A stretch of 53,188 bases of DNA from Alistipes sp. (GTDB lineage Bacteria > Bacteroidota > Bacteroidia > Bacteroidales > Rikenellaceae), in NCBI GenBank assembly GCA_017560425.1, contig JAFZEX010000005.1:1-53188 (forward strand). The letters run 5' to 3'. Positions within the stretch are counted from its first letter, which is position 1. Each line of letters opens with the position of its first letter. The notes beneath the pieces are model-generated. The model saw nothing but the letters and a program-made list of their open reading frames with translations. It did no database searches and was not told the origin of the DNA. Shown here piece by piece: positions 11,170-19,061 of this stretch. The translations under genes and the position numbers were made by a program.

Positions 11170-12240
11170 ATGATTACAACCATGAAAAATCTACTTATCG
11201 GTATGGCAGCATTAGCGGGTGGCATCAACCATTCGGTAGCCTGCACAGGTATATCGCTAACCGCAGCCGACGGAAGCTACATTCAAGCACGAACAATCGA
11301 GTGGGCAAAGGGCGAACTAAAGAGCGCTTATGTCATCATTCCTCGTGGCGAAGCACTACAATCCTACACCCCCTCAGGACTTAACGGACTAAAATTCTCA
11401 GCTCGCTATGGTGTTGTCGGGCTCGCCGTTGTCGAGAAGGAGTTTATTGCCGAGGGCATCAACGAAGCGGGACTCTCGGCAGGTCTATTTTTCTTTCCCG
11501 ACTTCGGAAGTTACACCCCTTACGACGCAAGTAAAAACGCCACAACCATTGCCGACCTGCAAGTCGTTCAATGGATTCTTACACAATTTAGTAGCATCGA
11601 CGAGCTAAAGCAATACATAAGCAAAGTAAACATCGTTGGACTCGAAGAAAATGCCGTTGTTCATTGGCGCATTGGCGAGCCAAATGGTCGTCAGGTTGTC
11701 ATGGAGATTGTGGGTGGCAAAGTGTCGTTCTTCGAGAATACCGTGGGTGTGATAACCAACGCCCCAGGCTTCGAGTGGCACCTTGCAAACCTCGACAACT
11801 ATGTCAATCTTCGCCCAGGTAGTGCGTCGTCATACAACCTCGGTAAGCAGACGCTAAAACCTATTGGTGGCAGCTCGGCGATGCTCGGTCTTCCAGGCGA
11901 CTTCACGCCGCCGTCACGCTTCATTCGTGCCGCCTTCTTTCGCAACACAGCGCCCCAGCGCAAAGATGGTCACAACACCGTGTTGCAGGCATTCCACATA
12001 TTGAATAACTTCGACGTGCCGATAGCCATCGAAAACCCCGACGAGAAGAGTCTTCCGAGCGCCACACATTGGACATCAGCCATCGACCTGTCAGCACGCA
12101 AGGTCTACTACAAGACTGCCTACAACAACTCCATTCGTCTAATCGACCTAACGCAGATAGATTTTACCAAGATTAAATATCAGTCGCATTTGCTCGACGA
12201 AACAAAGCAACAACCAATACAAAATGTGATAATTAAATAG
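11170..12240 (+). CDS. Secreted Ntn hydrolase, bile-salt hydrolase / penicillin V acylase family
   Basis: Linear-amide C-N hydrolase of the choloylglycine hydrolase family; expected to cleave conjugated bile salts, acyl-homoserine lactones or similar amides in the periplasm. 356 residues (or 352 from the ATG at 11182). The signal peptide ends SVA and cleavage would expose Cys25 as the catalytic N-terminal nucleophile; the site is a poor lipobox. Counting that Cys as 1, Arg17 is kept (ARTIEW), and the family motifs INEAGL, VITNAP (oxyanion Asn) and PSRFIRA (Arg) are all present. The position normally Asp20 is Glu20. Flanked by terminators on both sides, so probably a single-gene unit. True substrate cannot be read from sequence. 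Confidence 0.88.
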   Translation: MITTMKNLLIGMAALAGGINHSVACTGISLTAADGSYIQARTIEWAKGELKSAYVIIPRGEALQSYTPSGLNGLKFSARYGVVGLAVVEKEFIAEGINEAGLSAGLFFFPDFGSYTPYDASKNATTIADLQVVQWILTQFSSIDELKQYISKVNIVGLEENAVVHWRIGEPNGRQVVMEIVGGKVSFFENTVGVITNAPGFEWHLANLDNYVNLRPGSASSYNLGKQTLKPIGGSSAMLGLPGDFTPPSRFIRAAFFRNTAPQRKDGHNTVLQAFHILNNFDVPIAIENPDEKSLPSATHWTSAIDLSARKVYYKTAYNNSIRLIDLTQIDFTKIKYQSHLLDETKQQPIQNVIIK

Positions 12241-12265
12241 CTCATATAAAGCGATAGTTTATGTG

Positions 12266-12303
12266 GAGGTGTGGACTCGAAAGAGTTGCAACACCTCTTT
12301 TTT
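12266..12303 (+). terminator. Terminator of the Ntn hydrolase gene
   Basis: Outer stem GAGGTGT/ACACCTC encloses a perfect inner hairpin ACTC-GAAA-GAGT and is followed by six or more T's. Confidence 0.9.
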
Positions 12304-12335
12304 GATGTATAGTTTTATCTTTAGATAAATTTTCA

Positions 12336-12343
12336 TATCTTTG
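12336..12343 (+). promoter_or_regulatory. Possible plus-strand promoter antisense to the tRNA
   Basis: TATCTTTG followed by CG is a full match to the Bacteroidota -7 box; only a TTTA is seen 18 nt upstream. A transcript from here would cross the tRNA-Arg gene in antisense and could be the leader of the HTH-lgt operon. Confidence 0.35.
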
Positions 12344-12370
12344 CGTGGCAATGTAGGCAATAGGGAGAAT

Positions 12371-12398
12371 AAAAAAATGAGCGACCACCAAGCCGCCC
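12371..12398 (-). terminator. Terminator of tRNA-Arg
   Basis: On the minus strand GGGCGGC pairs with GTCGCTC (two wobbles) around a 6-nt loop, followed by A and seven T's, 6 nt beyond the mature tRNA 3' end. Confidence 0.8.
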
Positions 12399-12403
12399 AT
12401 TAG

Positions 12404-12475
12404 TGACTCCGAAAGGATTCGAACCTTCATCGTAAGAACCGGAATCTCAAATTCTATCCATTGAACTACGGAGCC
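12404..12475 (-). tRNA. tRNA-Arg (anticodon CCG)
   Basis: The 72-nt minus-strand sequence folds as a full cloverleaf. The acceptor is GGCTCCG/CGGAGTC with discriminator A. The D arm is GTTC/GAAT. The anticodon arm is TGAGA/TCTTA with loop TTCCGGT, giving anticodon CCG, which reads CGG codons. The T arm is GAAGG/CCTTT with loop TTCGAAT. CCA is not encoded. A -7 box ends about 6 nt before the mature 5' end and a terminator follows, so it is a single-tRNA transcript with almost no leader. Confidence 0.95.
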
Positions 12476-12481
12476 ATGGCA

Positions 12482-12489
12482 CAAAGATA
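12482..12489 (-). promoter_or_regulatory. Promoter -7 box for tRNA-Arg
   Basis: TATCTTTG on the minus strand, ending 6 nt from the mature tRNA 5' end. A second copy lies at 12518-12525. The -33 box is weak (GTTG at 16 nt spacing). Confidence 0.55.
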
Positions 12490-12562
12490 GTTGTTTTTGT
12501 TGTTACAACCTAATTAACAAAGATAAATTTTCGATGTGTCATAGTGGGTAATCAGGCTTATA

Positions 12563-13186
12563 ATGGCAAATAAAGAGCAACATTGGAATAGGCTAATCGA
12601 CATTATCGAGTGGCTCGACACAACTCCCAACCACTTTGCAACCGAAGTGGGAATGATGCGTGCCGAGAATATCTACCACATCAAGAATATGGAGTTTGGC
12701 ATTTCTACCGAGTTTGCCGATAGGGTAGTGAGCCACTATCCCGAGATTAACCGCACATGGTTGCTCACAGGTGTGGGTAGCATGCTTGCCGCCGAGGCAC
12801 ATAGTGGCACAAATATACCATACTACAACGAGGATATAACCGAGATTTTACCCACGATCGAGAGTGTTGCACCATCAGGATATGCCAACCTCCCTTTTGC
12901 GCAGCGATGCGACCTAATAGCCTGCGTGTCGCACGTTGCTGACAGCAACATCGAGCTCTCGACACAGCTGTTTTTGCGACACGTAGACCTTTCGCAGATT
13001 GGCTCAAAGATGGAGTATATACTGCTCACCTACCATGGAGTTGTGTGGTGCACAATAGGCTCGGTTGATGATGGTGTGCTCAGCCTCGTCAATAACAAAA
13101 CTTGCAAAGAGCTTCGCCTCGAGTCGAACGCCATAAAGCAGGCGTGGCTTGTGGTGGCAAAACTTGATATTAACAAAAACTACTAA
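12563..13186 (+). CDS. Putative HTH DNA-binding protein, CI-repressor-like N terminus
   Basis: 207 residues. The N-terminal 75 residues look like the helix-turn-helix domain of Bacteroidota CI-like repressors: an early helix (RLIDIIEWL), IYHIKNMEFGIS in the recognition region, and the signature TWLLTGVGSML near residues 64-74. The rest has no S24 protease motif and no match I can name. It is 3 nt before lgt and reads in the same direction, so likely the first gene of the HTH-lgt-HU/SPOR-GtrA operon; it could regulate it or be a displaced phage-type repressor now used by the host. DNA-binding role is inferred. Confidence 0.65.
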   Translation: MANKEQHWNRLIDIIEWLDTTPNHFATEVGMMRAENIYHIKNMEFGISTEFADRVVSHYPEINRTWLLTGVGSMLAAEAHSGTNIPYYNEDITEILPTIESVAPSGYANLPFAQRCDLIACVSHVADSNIELSTQLFLRHVDLSQIGSKMEYILLTYHGVVWCTIGSVDDGVLSLVNNKTCKELRLESNAIKQAWLVVAKLDINKNY

Positions 13187-13189
13187 GAT

Positions 13190-14119
13190 ATGAATCTTCT
13201 ATCAATAGTGTGGGATTGGAACCCCACGCTTGTAATGCTTGGCAATCTCGACATTCGCTGGTACGGTCTTATGTGGGCTGTTGCCATTTTAGTTGCCGAG
13301 CGTATTCTCAACTACGCCTTTAAGCGTGAGGGACTACCTCCACGCACCATCGAGTCGGCATTTCTATGGATTGTCCTCGGCACATTTATCGGTGCACGTG
13401 TAGGCCATTGTCTATTCTATGAGCCCGAGACCTATCTCGCTGAGCCATGGCGCATTATTACCGGCATTCGTGATGGTGGCATGGCAAGCCACGGTGCTAC
13501 AATAGGCATCATTCTCGGCGTGTTTGGCTTTGCTCGTCGCAACCACCTGCCATTCATTTGGGGCATGGACCGCATAGCCATCGTTGCTCCACTTAGCGGC
13601 GCTGTAATTCGCCTTGGCAACCTCTTTAATTCTGAGATTGTTGGCTATCCTACTGACGTTGCATGGGGCTTTAAGTTTGTTCGTCACGATGCCTACCGAG
13701 CATGGGTCGAGCACAATGGCGATGTCCCTGCTGAGATTCTCGACACTATCCCTGCACGCCACCCAGCACAGCTCTACGAGGCATTGTGCTACCTTGTGAT
13801 ATTTGCGGTTGTGATGTATCTCTATTTCCGCAAGGATATGGGTCGTCGTCGCCCCGGCGTGCTTATCAGCATTGCGCTAATTAGTATCTTCACTATGCGT
13901 TTCTTCATCGAGTTTTTGAAGGAGCGTCAGGTCGATTTCGAGCAAGGTATGTCATTGGACATGGGTCAGTTGCTCAGCATTCCATTTATCATTTTTGGTA
14001 TTGTTGTGCTCATCATCGCATTGCGCCGTCCCGAGGTTAAGGAGATCAACACCATAGTAAACCACGCTAATAAGATGTACGAAAAGGAGGATAAGAAACA
14101 TGGTAAACGAAGTAAATAA
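13190..14119 (+). CDS. lgt: Prolipoprotein diacylglyceryl transferase
   Basis: Inner-membrane enzyme that moves diacylglycerol from phosphatidylglycerol to the lipobox cysteine of prolipoproteins. 309 residues with about seven membrane helices. Family motifs are clear: GARVGHCLFYEPE, GGMASHGATIG (the HGGL-like active-site region), LGNLFNSEIVG and RHPAQLYEAL. A charged cytoplasmic tail (KEDKKHGKRSK) overlaps the next gene by 20 nt, implying translational coupling. It matures the many lipoproteins encoded in this window, including the nuclease operon and the C11 protease. Confidence 0.97.
   Translation: MNLLSIVWDWNPTLVMLGNLDIRWYGLMWAVAILVAERILNYAFKREGLPPRTIESAFLWIVLGTFIGARVGHCLFYEPETYLAEPWRIITGIRDGGMASHGATIGIILGVFGFARRNHLPFIWGMDRIAIVAPLSGAVIRLGNLFNSEIVGYPTDVAWGFKFVRHDAYRAWVEHNGDVPAEILDTIPARHPAQLYEALCYLVIFAVVMYLYFRKDMGRRRPGVLISIALISIFTMRFFIEFLKERQVDFEQGMSLDMGQLLSIPFIIFGIVVLIIALRRPEVKEINTIVNHANKMYEKEDKKHGKRSK
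14084..14090 (+). promoter_or_regulatory. Shine-Dalgarno site for the HU/SPOR gene inside lgt
   Basis: AAGGAGG sits 9 nt before the ATG at 14100. Such sites are rare in Bacteroidota and this one lies within lgt codons (EKEDK), which suits re-initiation at the overlapping start, though it may be a codon coincidence. Confidence 0.5.
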
Positions 14120-15149
14120 GCTAATACTCAACACCTTAGTTGAGCAGGGCGCAGTATATATTCCTAATCTTGGAACACTTAGCATCTACCGCACTGCATC
14201 ACGCAAGCGTGGTAGCAAGCTCTCGGCACCATCATACTCTGTAACTTACACTACAGAGTGCAAGGCCACGTCGCTAAGCAACGTGATAATGACCATCGCA
14301 AATATCGACCAGGCAAGCGCCGACGATATCGTGGAGCGTTGGCACAAGAAGATAGATGCCGACGGTAGGGTAGTCATCGAGGGTGTTGGCACCATCACAA
14401 ATGGCTACTTCTCGCCTGAGAGCGACCTTATTGCAAAGCTAAACGCCAACAACGAGACAATACGCCTCAGCGCCAAATCAAGCGGCAGCAGAAAGCTGTG
14501 GCTCATTCCTCTTCTCATCGCAACGTTTGTTGCCTTGGGCTTGAACCTATACTTGGTTTACATCAATCGTGAGCCTGCTAAGCAAGATACCCTTATTGCA
14601 GATACATCAACCGATGCTTTAGTTGTAGAGAATACCAACACAGATAATAAGGAAGTTAGCGAAGAAGCTGACACCACCGACGTTGTTGTAGAAACTGAAA
14701 CAACAGAGCCCGCACCCGAGCAGACAGAGGCCCCCGCAGAGGTAGCCGAAGCGACTACAACACCAGCCGCTGAAGCAGTTGAGCAAGCGCCCGCTGTGGA
14801 GGCGACTCCTGCTACAGAGGAGGTTGCCCCAGCCACTGTTGAGCCAGCTCCAGCACCACAGGTCGTTGAGCAACAGACTCAGCAAAGTGTTCCGCAGATC
14901 AACGATTGGCGACAGTTTGGCGCACGCCACTATGTGATCTATGGCAGCTACTCGAATACCACAAATGCCAACAATGCAATACGCAAGATTTTGCGTCGCA
15001 ACCCAGCGGCTCAGTGTCAGATTATTCGTATTGGCTCATTGCATGGCGTGGCAGTTTATGGCAGCTACAATCGCAATGATTGCGAGACGTTTAAGCGCAA
15101 GCATAGATCACTCTACAAAGATGCTTGGATACATACTCCAAGGCGCTAA
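14100..15149 (+). CDS. HU-domain and SPOR-domain membrane protein
   Basis: 349 residues in four parts. Residues 1-110 resemble the HU-like domain found fused to SPOR domains in Bacteroidota (MVNEVNKLILNTLVEQG, IPNLGTLSIY, GVGTI). A single transmembrane segment lies at about 131-152 (LWLIPLLIATFVALGLNLYL). A long Glu/Thr/Ala/Pro-rich linker (about 155-260) follows, then a C-terminal SPOR domain (HYVIYGSYSN, VAVYGSY) that should bind denuded peptidoglycan. Topology: HU part in the cytoplasm, SPOR in the periplasm, so it could tie the nucleoid or its partners to the division septum. Starts inside lgt with a 20-nt overlap. Role inferred from domains. Confidence 0.85.
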   Translation: MVNEVNKLILNTLVEQGAVYIPNLGTLSIYRTASRKRGSKLSAPSYSVTYTTECKATSLSNVIMTIANIDQASADDIVERWHKKIDADGRVVIEGVGTITNGYFSPESDLIAKLNANNETIRLSAKSSGSRKLWLIPLLIATFVALGLNLYLVYINREPAKQDTLIADTSTDALVVENTNTDNKEVSEEADTTDVVVETETTEPAPEQTEAPAEVAEATTTPAAEAVEQAPAVEATPATEEVAPATVEPAPAPQVVEQQTQQSVPQINDWRQFGARHYVIYGSYSNTTNANNAIRKILRRNPAAQCQIIRIGSLHGVAVYGSYNRNDCETFKRKHRSLYKDAWIHTPRR

Positions 15150-15164
15150 AACATAGCGATATAT

Positions 15165-15653
15165 ATGGCATTATCTCAAGCACTCACTAAGCTCATAGAC
15201 AGGTTCTATGTAAACCCCGTAAGCAAATTTTGCTCACGTGAGTTCTTTCGCTATGGCGTGTGCGGTGCCGCGAATATGATACTCGATGCATTGTGGTATT
15301 TTGCTATCTATCACTTTCTGATTAAGGCACGTTATATCGACCTCGGCATTGTCACCATATCGCCACATATATCGTCGCTCGCGATTGTCTTTCCTATAAC
15401 CTTCTTTACGGGTTTTCTGCTTAATCGCCACGTTGCGTTCCATGCCACACAACAGCAGAGCGGCAAGCAGCTTAAACGTTATGCCCTGAGTGTTCTCGGC
15501 TCGATTGTCATCAACTATGTCTGCATGAAGCTCTTTGTTGAGTATTTCAACATCTGGCCAACGCCATCGAAATTGCTCACAACAATTGTAACTGTTGCAT
15601 ATAGTTTCCTCGCTGTGAAATACTTCACATTTCGCAACCAAAACAATAAATAG
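15165..15653 (+). CDS. GtrA-family membrane protein
   Basis: 162 residues with four predicted transmembrane helices and the GtrA-type motifs: EFFRYGVCGAANMILD at the first helix, FLLNRHVAF after the second, and AVKYFTFRN at the end. GtrA proteins help move undecaprenyl-linked sugars across the inner membrane for O-antigen or cell-wall glycan decoration, but no glycosyltransferase partner is nearby, so the glycan is unknown. Fifteen nt after the HU/SPOR gene; the last gene of the lgt operon, closed by a hairpin at 15682-15720. Confidence 0.85.
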   Translation: MALSQALTKLIDRFYVNPVSKFCSREFFRYGVCGAANMILDALWYFAIYHFLIKARYIDLGIVTISPHISSLAIVFPITFFTGFLLNRHVAFHATQQQSGKQLKRYALSVLGSIVINYVCMKLFVEYFNIWPTPSKLLTTIVTVAYSFLAVKYFTFRNQNNK

Positions 15654-15681
15654 CAGTGTAAACATTATTGCTTACACACAC

Positions 15682-15720
15682 AAGCACGTGAATTTCCTTT
15701 GTGGAATTCACGTGCTTTAT
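15682..15720 (+). terminator. Terminator of the lgt operon
   Basis: Long stem AAGCACGTGAATT(T)CC/GGAATTCACGTGCTT (one bulge) with a 5-nt loop, followed by a modest T-rich tail (TTTATTTATT). Confidence 0.75.
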
Positions 15721-15934
15721 TTATTAATCGCATTATTAACGTCGAAGTTCACTCACGAAATCCCCATCATAAACATTACCAAGCAGAGCCACCTCTTAGT
15801 TATAACTCCACCATACCCCATTACTATTTAACATAATGTAAATATTACGACACGCATATAGGGGAAATAACGGACATCTACTATTATATTAGATTATTTA
15901 CTTTGTAAATATTCTATATTCTATTTTTATTTGC

Positions 15935-15942
15935 TATCTTTG
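15935..15942 (+). promoter_or_regulatory. Promoter -7 box for nusB operon
   Basis: TATCTTTG followed by CG, a full match to the Bacteroidota -7 box; only a weak TTCT is seen 19 nt upstream. Predicted leader about 40 nt. Confidence 0.55.
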
Positions 15943-15988
15943 CGGTGCATTTTAGCAAAAGTTCAAACTATTTGAAACTGTTCATATC

Positions 15989-16924
15989 ATGTTGAGTAGA
16001 AGATTGCTTCGCATCAAGGTCGCAAAGAACCTATATGCGCATCTCAAATCAGGATCTACGAACCTTATGGCTTCGGAGAAGAATCTTATTGTGTCAATCG
16101 ACAAAGCTTACGACCTATATATTCAGATGATGTCGCTCATCGTCGATGTAGCTCGCTATGCCGAGAATCGTATAGAGCTTGCAAAGCAGAAGAAGTTGCC
16201 AACCTACGAGGATCTAAACCCTAATCGTCGTTTCGTGGACAACGCCGTTATCAACCTCTTTGCAAATGCCGAGAGTGTTTCTGATGCCATCGCAACACGT
16301 AAGCTATCGTGGAGCCACTATCCTGAGACTGTTAAGGATATATATAACCGTATGATTGAGAGCGACTTCTACAAGAAGTATATGAGCGCCCCAATCTGCA
16401 CATTCACCGACGACAAGAAGTTTGTAGAGGCATTCTACATGGCTTTGGAGGAGGACGAGGCACTTGCCGAGAAGCTCGACGAGATCTCAATCCTTTGGAA
16501 CGACGACCTCAGCTTTGCACTATATATGGTAATTCGCACCGTATCAGGCATGAAGCAGAGCCACACCGATATCAAGATGTTGCCTAAGTTCAAGAGTGAG
16601 GACGACCTCGACTTTGCTTGCACCTTGTTCCGCAAGGCGTTGGTGCAGTACGAGGAGAACCAGGATTTGGTTGATCGCTACACAAGCAATTGGGACGTTG
16701 AGCGTATCGCCTTCATGGACAACCTCATTATCTCAATCGCCATTGCCGAGCTTACTACATTCGATAGCATTCCTGTGAAGGTTACTCTCGACGAGTGGAT
16801 CGACATTGCTAAGTACTACTCGTCGCCAACAAGTAGCAACTTCGTTAATGGCGTGCTCGATAAGATTGTTGCCGAGCTTACCGAGAATGGTCGTATCAAG
16901 AAGAGCGGTCGCGGCTTGCTATAA
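15989..16924 (+). CDS. nusB: Transcription antitermination factor NusB, Bacteroidota long form
   Basis: Binds boxA RNA with NusE (S10) to keep RNA polymerase elongating through rRNA operons. The NusB helical domain is at the C terminus (about 170-305; motifs RYTSNWDVERIAFMDN, IAIAELTTF, VTLDEWIDIAKYY and NFVNGVLDKI). Residues 1-150 are an all-helical extension absent from the roughly 140-residue E. coli protein; 311 residues is usual in Bacteroidota. Followed 7 nt later by the DUF1573 gene and then yajC on the same strand. Confidence 0.93.
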   Translation: MLSRRLLRIKVAKNLYAHLKSGSTNLMASEKNLIVSIDKAYDLYIQMMSLIVDVARYAENRIELAKQKKLPTYEDLNPNRRFVDNAVINLFANAESVSDAIATRKLSWSHYPETVKDIYNRMIESDFYKKYMSAPICTFTDDKKFVEAFYMALEEDEALAEKLDEISILWNDDLSFALYMVIRTVSGMKQSHTDIKMLPKFKSEDDLDFACTLFRKALVQYEENQDLVDRYTSNWDVERIAFMDNLIISIAIAELTTFDSIPVKVTLDEWIDIAKYYSSPTSSNFVNGVLDKIVAELTENGRIKKSGRGLL

Positions 16925-16931
16925 TCTAAGT

Positions 16932-17369
16932 ATGGTAGCAAGAAAGCGTATAACATCGTTGGCAATCGTTGCCATCGCACTTTTGGCAATTAGCTGCGGT
17001 GGTAAGACGACGACAACTAAGAGTACGGAACTACCCTACCAAGGCATTGAGGCGACTATTCGCACCGACTCAGTAACTGAAGTATTGGTTGAGCTTGGCG
17101 ATGTACGTTACTCAGAGTTAGCCACAAAGTCGATACGTCTGCACAACCCTACCGAGACTCCCCTATCACTCCTCGATTACAAGGCAACATGCCGTTGTAC
17201 GTGGATTAACCTGCCAAAATCGCCTATACCCGCAGGTGAATATGGCGAGGCTGAGTTGGTATTTGATAGCCGTGGTGAGCGTGGCTCAGTTGGCAACTAC
17301 ATCGACATCACAACATCGGATCCACGATGCCACATAGGTGTTTGGATTAGTGCAAAAGTGAAGCCTTAG
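16932..17369 (+). CDS. DUF1573 lipoprotein
   Basis: 145 residues from the ATG at 16932; the frame is open further upstream inside nusB but that part is a shadow. Lipoprotein signal with lipobox AISC (Cys22) followed by Gly-Gly-Lys. The mature domain is a DUF1573 immunoglobulin-like fold with the family pattern of a TCRCT motif, PAGEYGEAELVFDS and a final ITTSDP strand. DUF1573 proteins are widespread in Bacteroidota envelopes with no settled function. Starts 7 nt after nusB, so co-transcribed with nusB and yajC. Confidence 0.85.
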   Translation: MVARKRITSLAIVAIALLAISCGGKTTTTKSTELPYQGIEATIRTDSVTEVLVELGDVRYSELATKSIRLHNPTETPLSLLDYKATCRCTWINLPKSPIPAGEYGEAELVFDSRGERGSVGNYIDITTSDPRCHIGVWISAKVKP

Positions 17370-17438
17370 GCTTTCGGCACAATATTTTATGTAATTTAGC
17401 GTTACGCACACAAATAATTATTTTAATATTTTTAGACT

Positions 17439-17864
17439 ATGAACTTACTTTTTATTGCAAACGAGGACGGCACTCAGGAGGTTGTAGCACAGGCTACTGA
17501 GACAACTGCTGCTCCTGCAACTACAGTTGAGAATATCGCTGTAGAGGAGGCTCCAGCTGCAGAGGCTACTGAGGCACCTGCAGGTAGCAGTATGTCATTC
17601 TGGATTATGATCGCTGCCATGATTGGTATCATGTACTTCTTCATGTGGCGTCCAGAGTCAAAGCGTCGTAAGCAGATGGAGAACTTCCGCAACAACCTTA
17701 AGAAGGGCGACAAGATCATCACTGCTGGTGGTATCTACGGTACTGTTAAGGAGATTCAGCCAACAAGCCTTCTTATCGAGGTAGACAGCAACGTAACATT
17801 GCGCATCGACAAGAACATGGTTGCTGCATCACCTGAGATGATGAACGCTGCTCAGAACAAGTAA
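17439..17864 (+). CDS. yajC: Preprotein translocase auxiliary subunit YajC
   Basis: Single-span inner-membrane partner of SecDF in the Sec translocon. 141 residues. The conserved core is at 50-130: a transmembrane helix (SFWIMIAAMIGIMYFFMW), then RPESKRRKQMENF and KKGDKIITAGGIYGTV. Residues 1-48 form an unusual Glu/Ala/Thr-rich periplasmic extension not found in the E. coli protein. The ATG at 17439 is the only reasonable start. Last gene of the nusB operon; a terminator follows 24 nt after the stop. Confidence 0.93.
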   Translation: MNLLFIANEDGTQEVVAQATETTAAPATTVENIAVEEAPAAEATEAPAGSSMSFWIMIAAMIGIMYFFMWRPESKRRKQMENFRNNLKKGDKIITAGGIYGTVKEIQPTSLLIEVDSNVTLRIDKNMVAASPEMMNAAQNK

Positions 17865-17888
17865 TCTTAGTTTCGAGCACAAGCACAA

Positions 17889-17923
17889 GACTGCCTACCC
17901 CATCGGGTTGGGCAGTTTTTTTT
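17889..17923 (+). terminator. Terminator of the nusB-yajC operon
   Basis: GACTGCC-TACCC pairs with GGGTT-GGGCAGT around CATC and runs into eight T's. The last T's also form the -33 box of the next promoter. Confidence 0.88.
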
Positions 17924-17952
17924 GTCGGTTTACGAAATTATTGCTAAATTTG
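17921..17952 (+). promoter_or_regulatory. Promoter for the NahK-like kinase
   Basis: TTTG (17921-17924), 20 nt, TAAATTTG (17945-17952): an exact consensus match. It lies downstream of the longest possible start (TTG, 17922), which rules that start out and supports the ATG at 17985. Confidence 0.75.
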
Positions 17953-17984
17953 TTGAGCGCCACACCAGCGTGACGCACTACGCT

Positions 17985-19061
17985 ATGACACATGACCAAC
18001 TTTTGCATATAGCCCACCACTTTGCGCTCGAGGGTGAAATCGCCTCAATCGAGGCTCTTGGCGAGGGTTTTATCAACGACACTTATATTATAAAGAGTGT
18101 GGGCAACGCTCCTGACTATATCCTACAACGCAAAAACCACGTTATCTTTCCCGATGTTCCCGGCATGATGGATAACATCAAGGCTGTAACCGAGCATATT
18201 AAGAGAAAAGTTGCCGACCCCATGCGAGAAACCCTGACGATTACACCCACCAACGAGGGCAAGTTGTATCATAAGGAGGGTGACAACTTTTGGACTGTGT
18301 GCCTATATATCCCGAGCACGCTGACATATAGCCGTGCCGAGTCTACGGAGTTAGCATATCAGGGCGGTGTGGGCATTGGCAAGTTTCACTCGCTACTTGC
18401 CGACTTTACGCAGCCACTCAACGAGACTATCAAGGGCTTTCACAACATGCGTTGGCGCTTTGAGCAATGGGACGCAACAATTGCAGCCGACCCCGTAGGT
18501 CGTGTCAAGGAACTCGAGGAAGAGATTGGCTGGATTGATGAGCGCCGTGACCAGATGCTCGAGCTATGGTCAATGGTCGAGTCGGGCGAGATACCTACAC
18601 GTGTCACGCACAACGACACAAAGATTAGCAACATACTCTTTGATAGGGCTTCAGGCAAGGTGCTCTGCGCCATCGACCTCGACACCGTCATGAGCTCTAC
18701 CCTACTCAACGACTTTGGCGACGCTATCCGCTCATACACCAACACAGGTGCTGAGGACGATAAAGATCTTGAACGTGTAGAGATGAACATCGATATGTTT
18801 AGAGCCTATGCCGAGGGTTACCTATCTGAGCAACGCAACACGCTGACCGACAGTGAGAAGGAGTGGCTTGCATTCTCAGGCCTATACATTACCTTTGAGC
18901 AGGTGCTACGATTCTTGATGGACTACATCGACGGCGATAGATACTACAAAATCGCCTACGCCAACCACAACCTCGTCCGCACCCATGCGCAGTACAAACT
19001 TCTGCAAAGCATGGAACGCCAGTACAATGATATGCGCAAAATAATAGCGAGCCTCGTCTAA
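17985..19061 (+). CDS. NahK-like sugar 1-kinase (aminoglycoside phosphotransferase family)
   Basis: 358 residues of the APH/choline-kinase fold. The N lobe has GEGFINDTYII (nucleotide loop). The catalytic loop is THNDTKISNILFD, with Asp and Asn as expected, and the metal-binding motif is AIDLDTVM followed by DFGDAIR. This block closely resembles N-acetylhexosamine 1-kinase (NahK), which makes GlcNAc-1-P or GalNAc-1-P from free amino sugars. A convergent beta-hexosaminidase gene next door fits an amino-sugar salvage role. Other sugar kinases of the same fold are possible. Its own promoter and a terminator that straddles its stop codon make it monocistronic. Confidence 0.75.
   Translation: MTHDQLLHIAHHFALEGEIASIEALGEGFINDTYIIKSVGNAPDYILQRKNHVIFPDVPGMMDNIKAVTEHIKRKVADPMRETLTITPTNEGKLYHKEGDNFWTVCLYIPSTLTYSRAESTELAYQGGVGIGKFHSLLADFTQPLNETIKGFHNMRWRFEQWDATIAADPVGRVKELEEEIGWIDERRDQMLELWSMVESGEIPTRVTHNDTKISNILFDRASGKVLCAIDLDTVMSSTLLNDFGDAIRSYTNTGAEDDKDLERVEMNIDMFRAYAEGYLSEQRNTLTDSEKEWLAFSGLYITFEQVLRFLMDYIDGDRYYKIAYANHNLVRTHAQYKLLQSMERQYNDMRKIIASLV

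Larger units (their letters stand above)
15654..15988. other. 335-nt intergenic region between the GtrA gene and nusB
   Basis: Holds the lgt-operon terminator (15682-15720) and the nusB promoter -7 box (15935-15942). The AT-rich stretch between them shows no coding frame, repeat or RNA motif I recognise. Confidence 0.7.

Noticed and set aside
11170-11244. Lipoprotein signal on the Ntn hydrolase
   Set aside because: SVAC is a poor lipobox (Ser at -3) and the same Cys aligns with the catalytic nucleophile that must be free.
12242-12484. 80-residue minus-strand ORF over the tRNA gene
   Set aside because: The DNA is a complete tRNA-Arg cloverleaf plus its terminator.
17922-17984. Longer NahK-like kinase starting at TTG 17922
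   Set aside because: An exact consensus promoter (17921-17952) covers this start.
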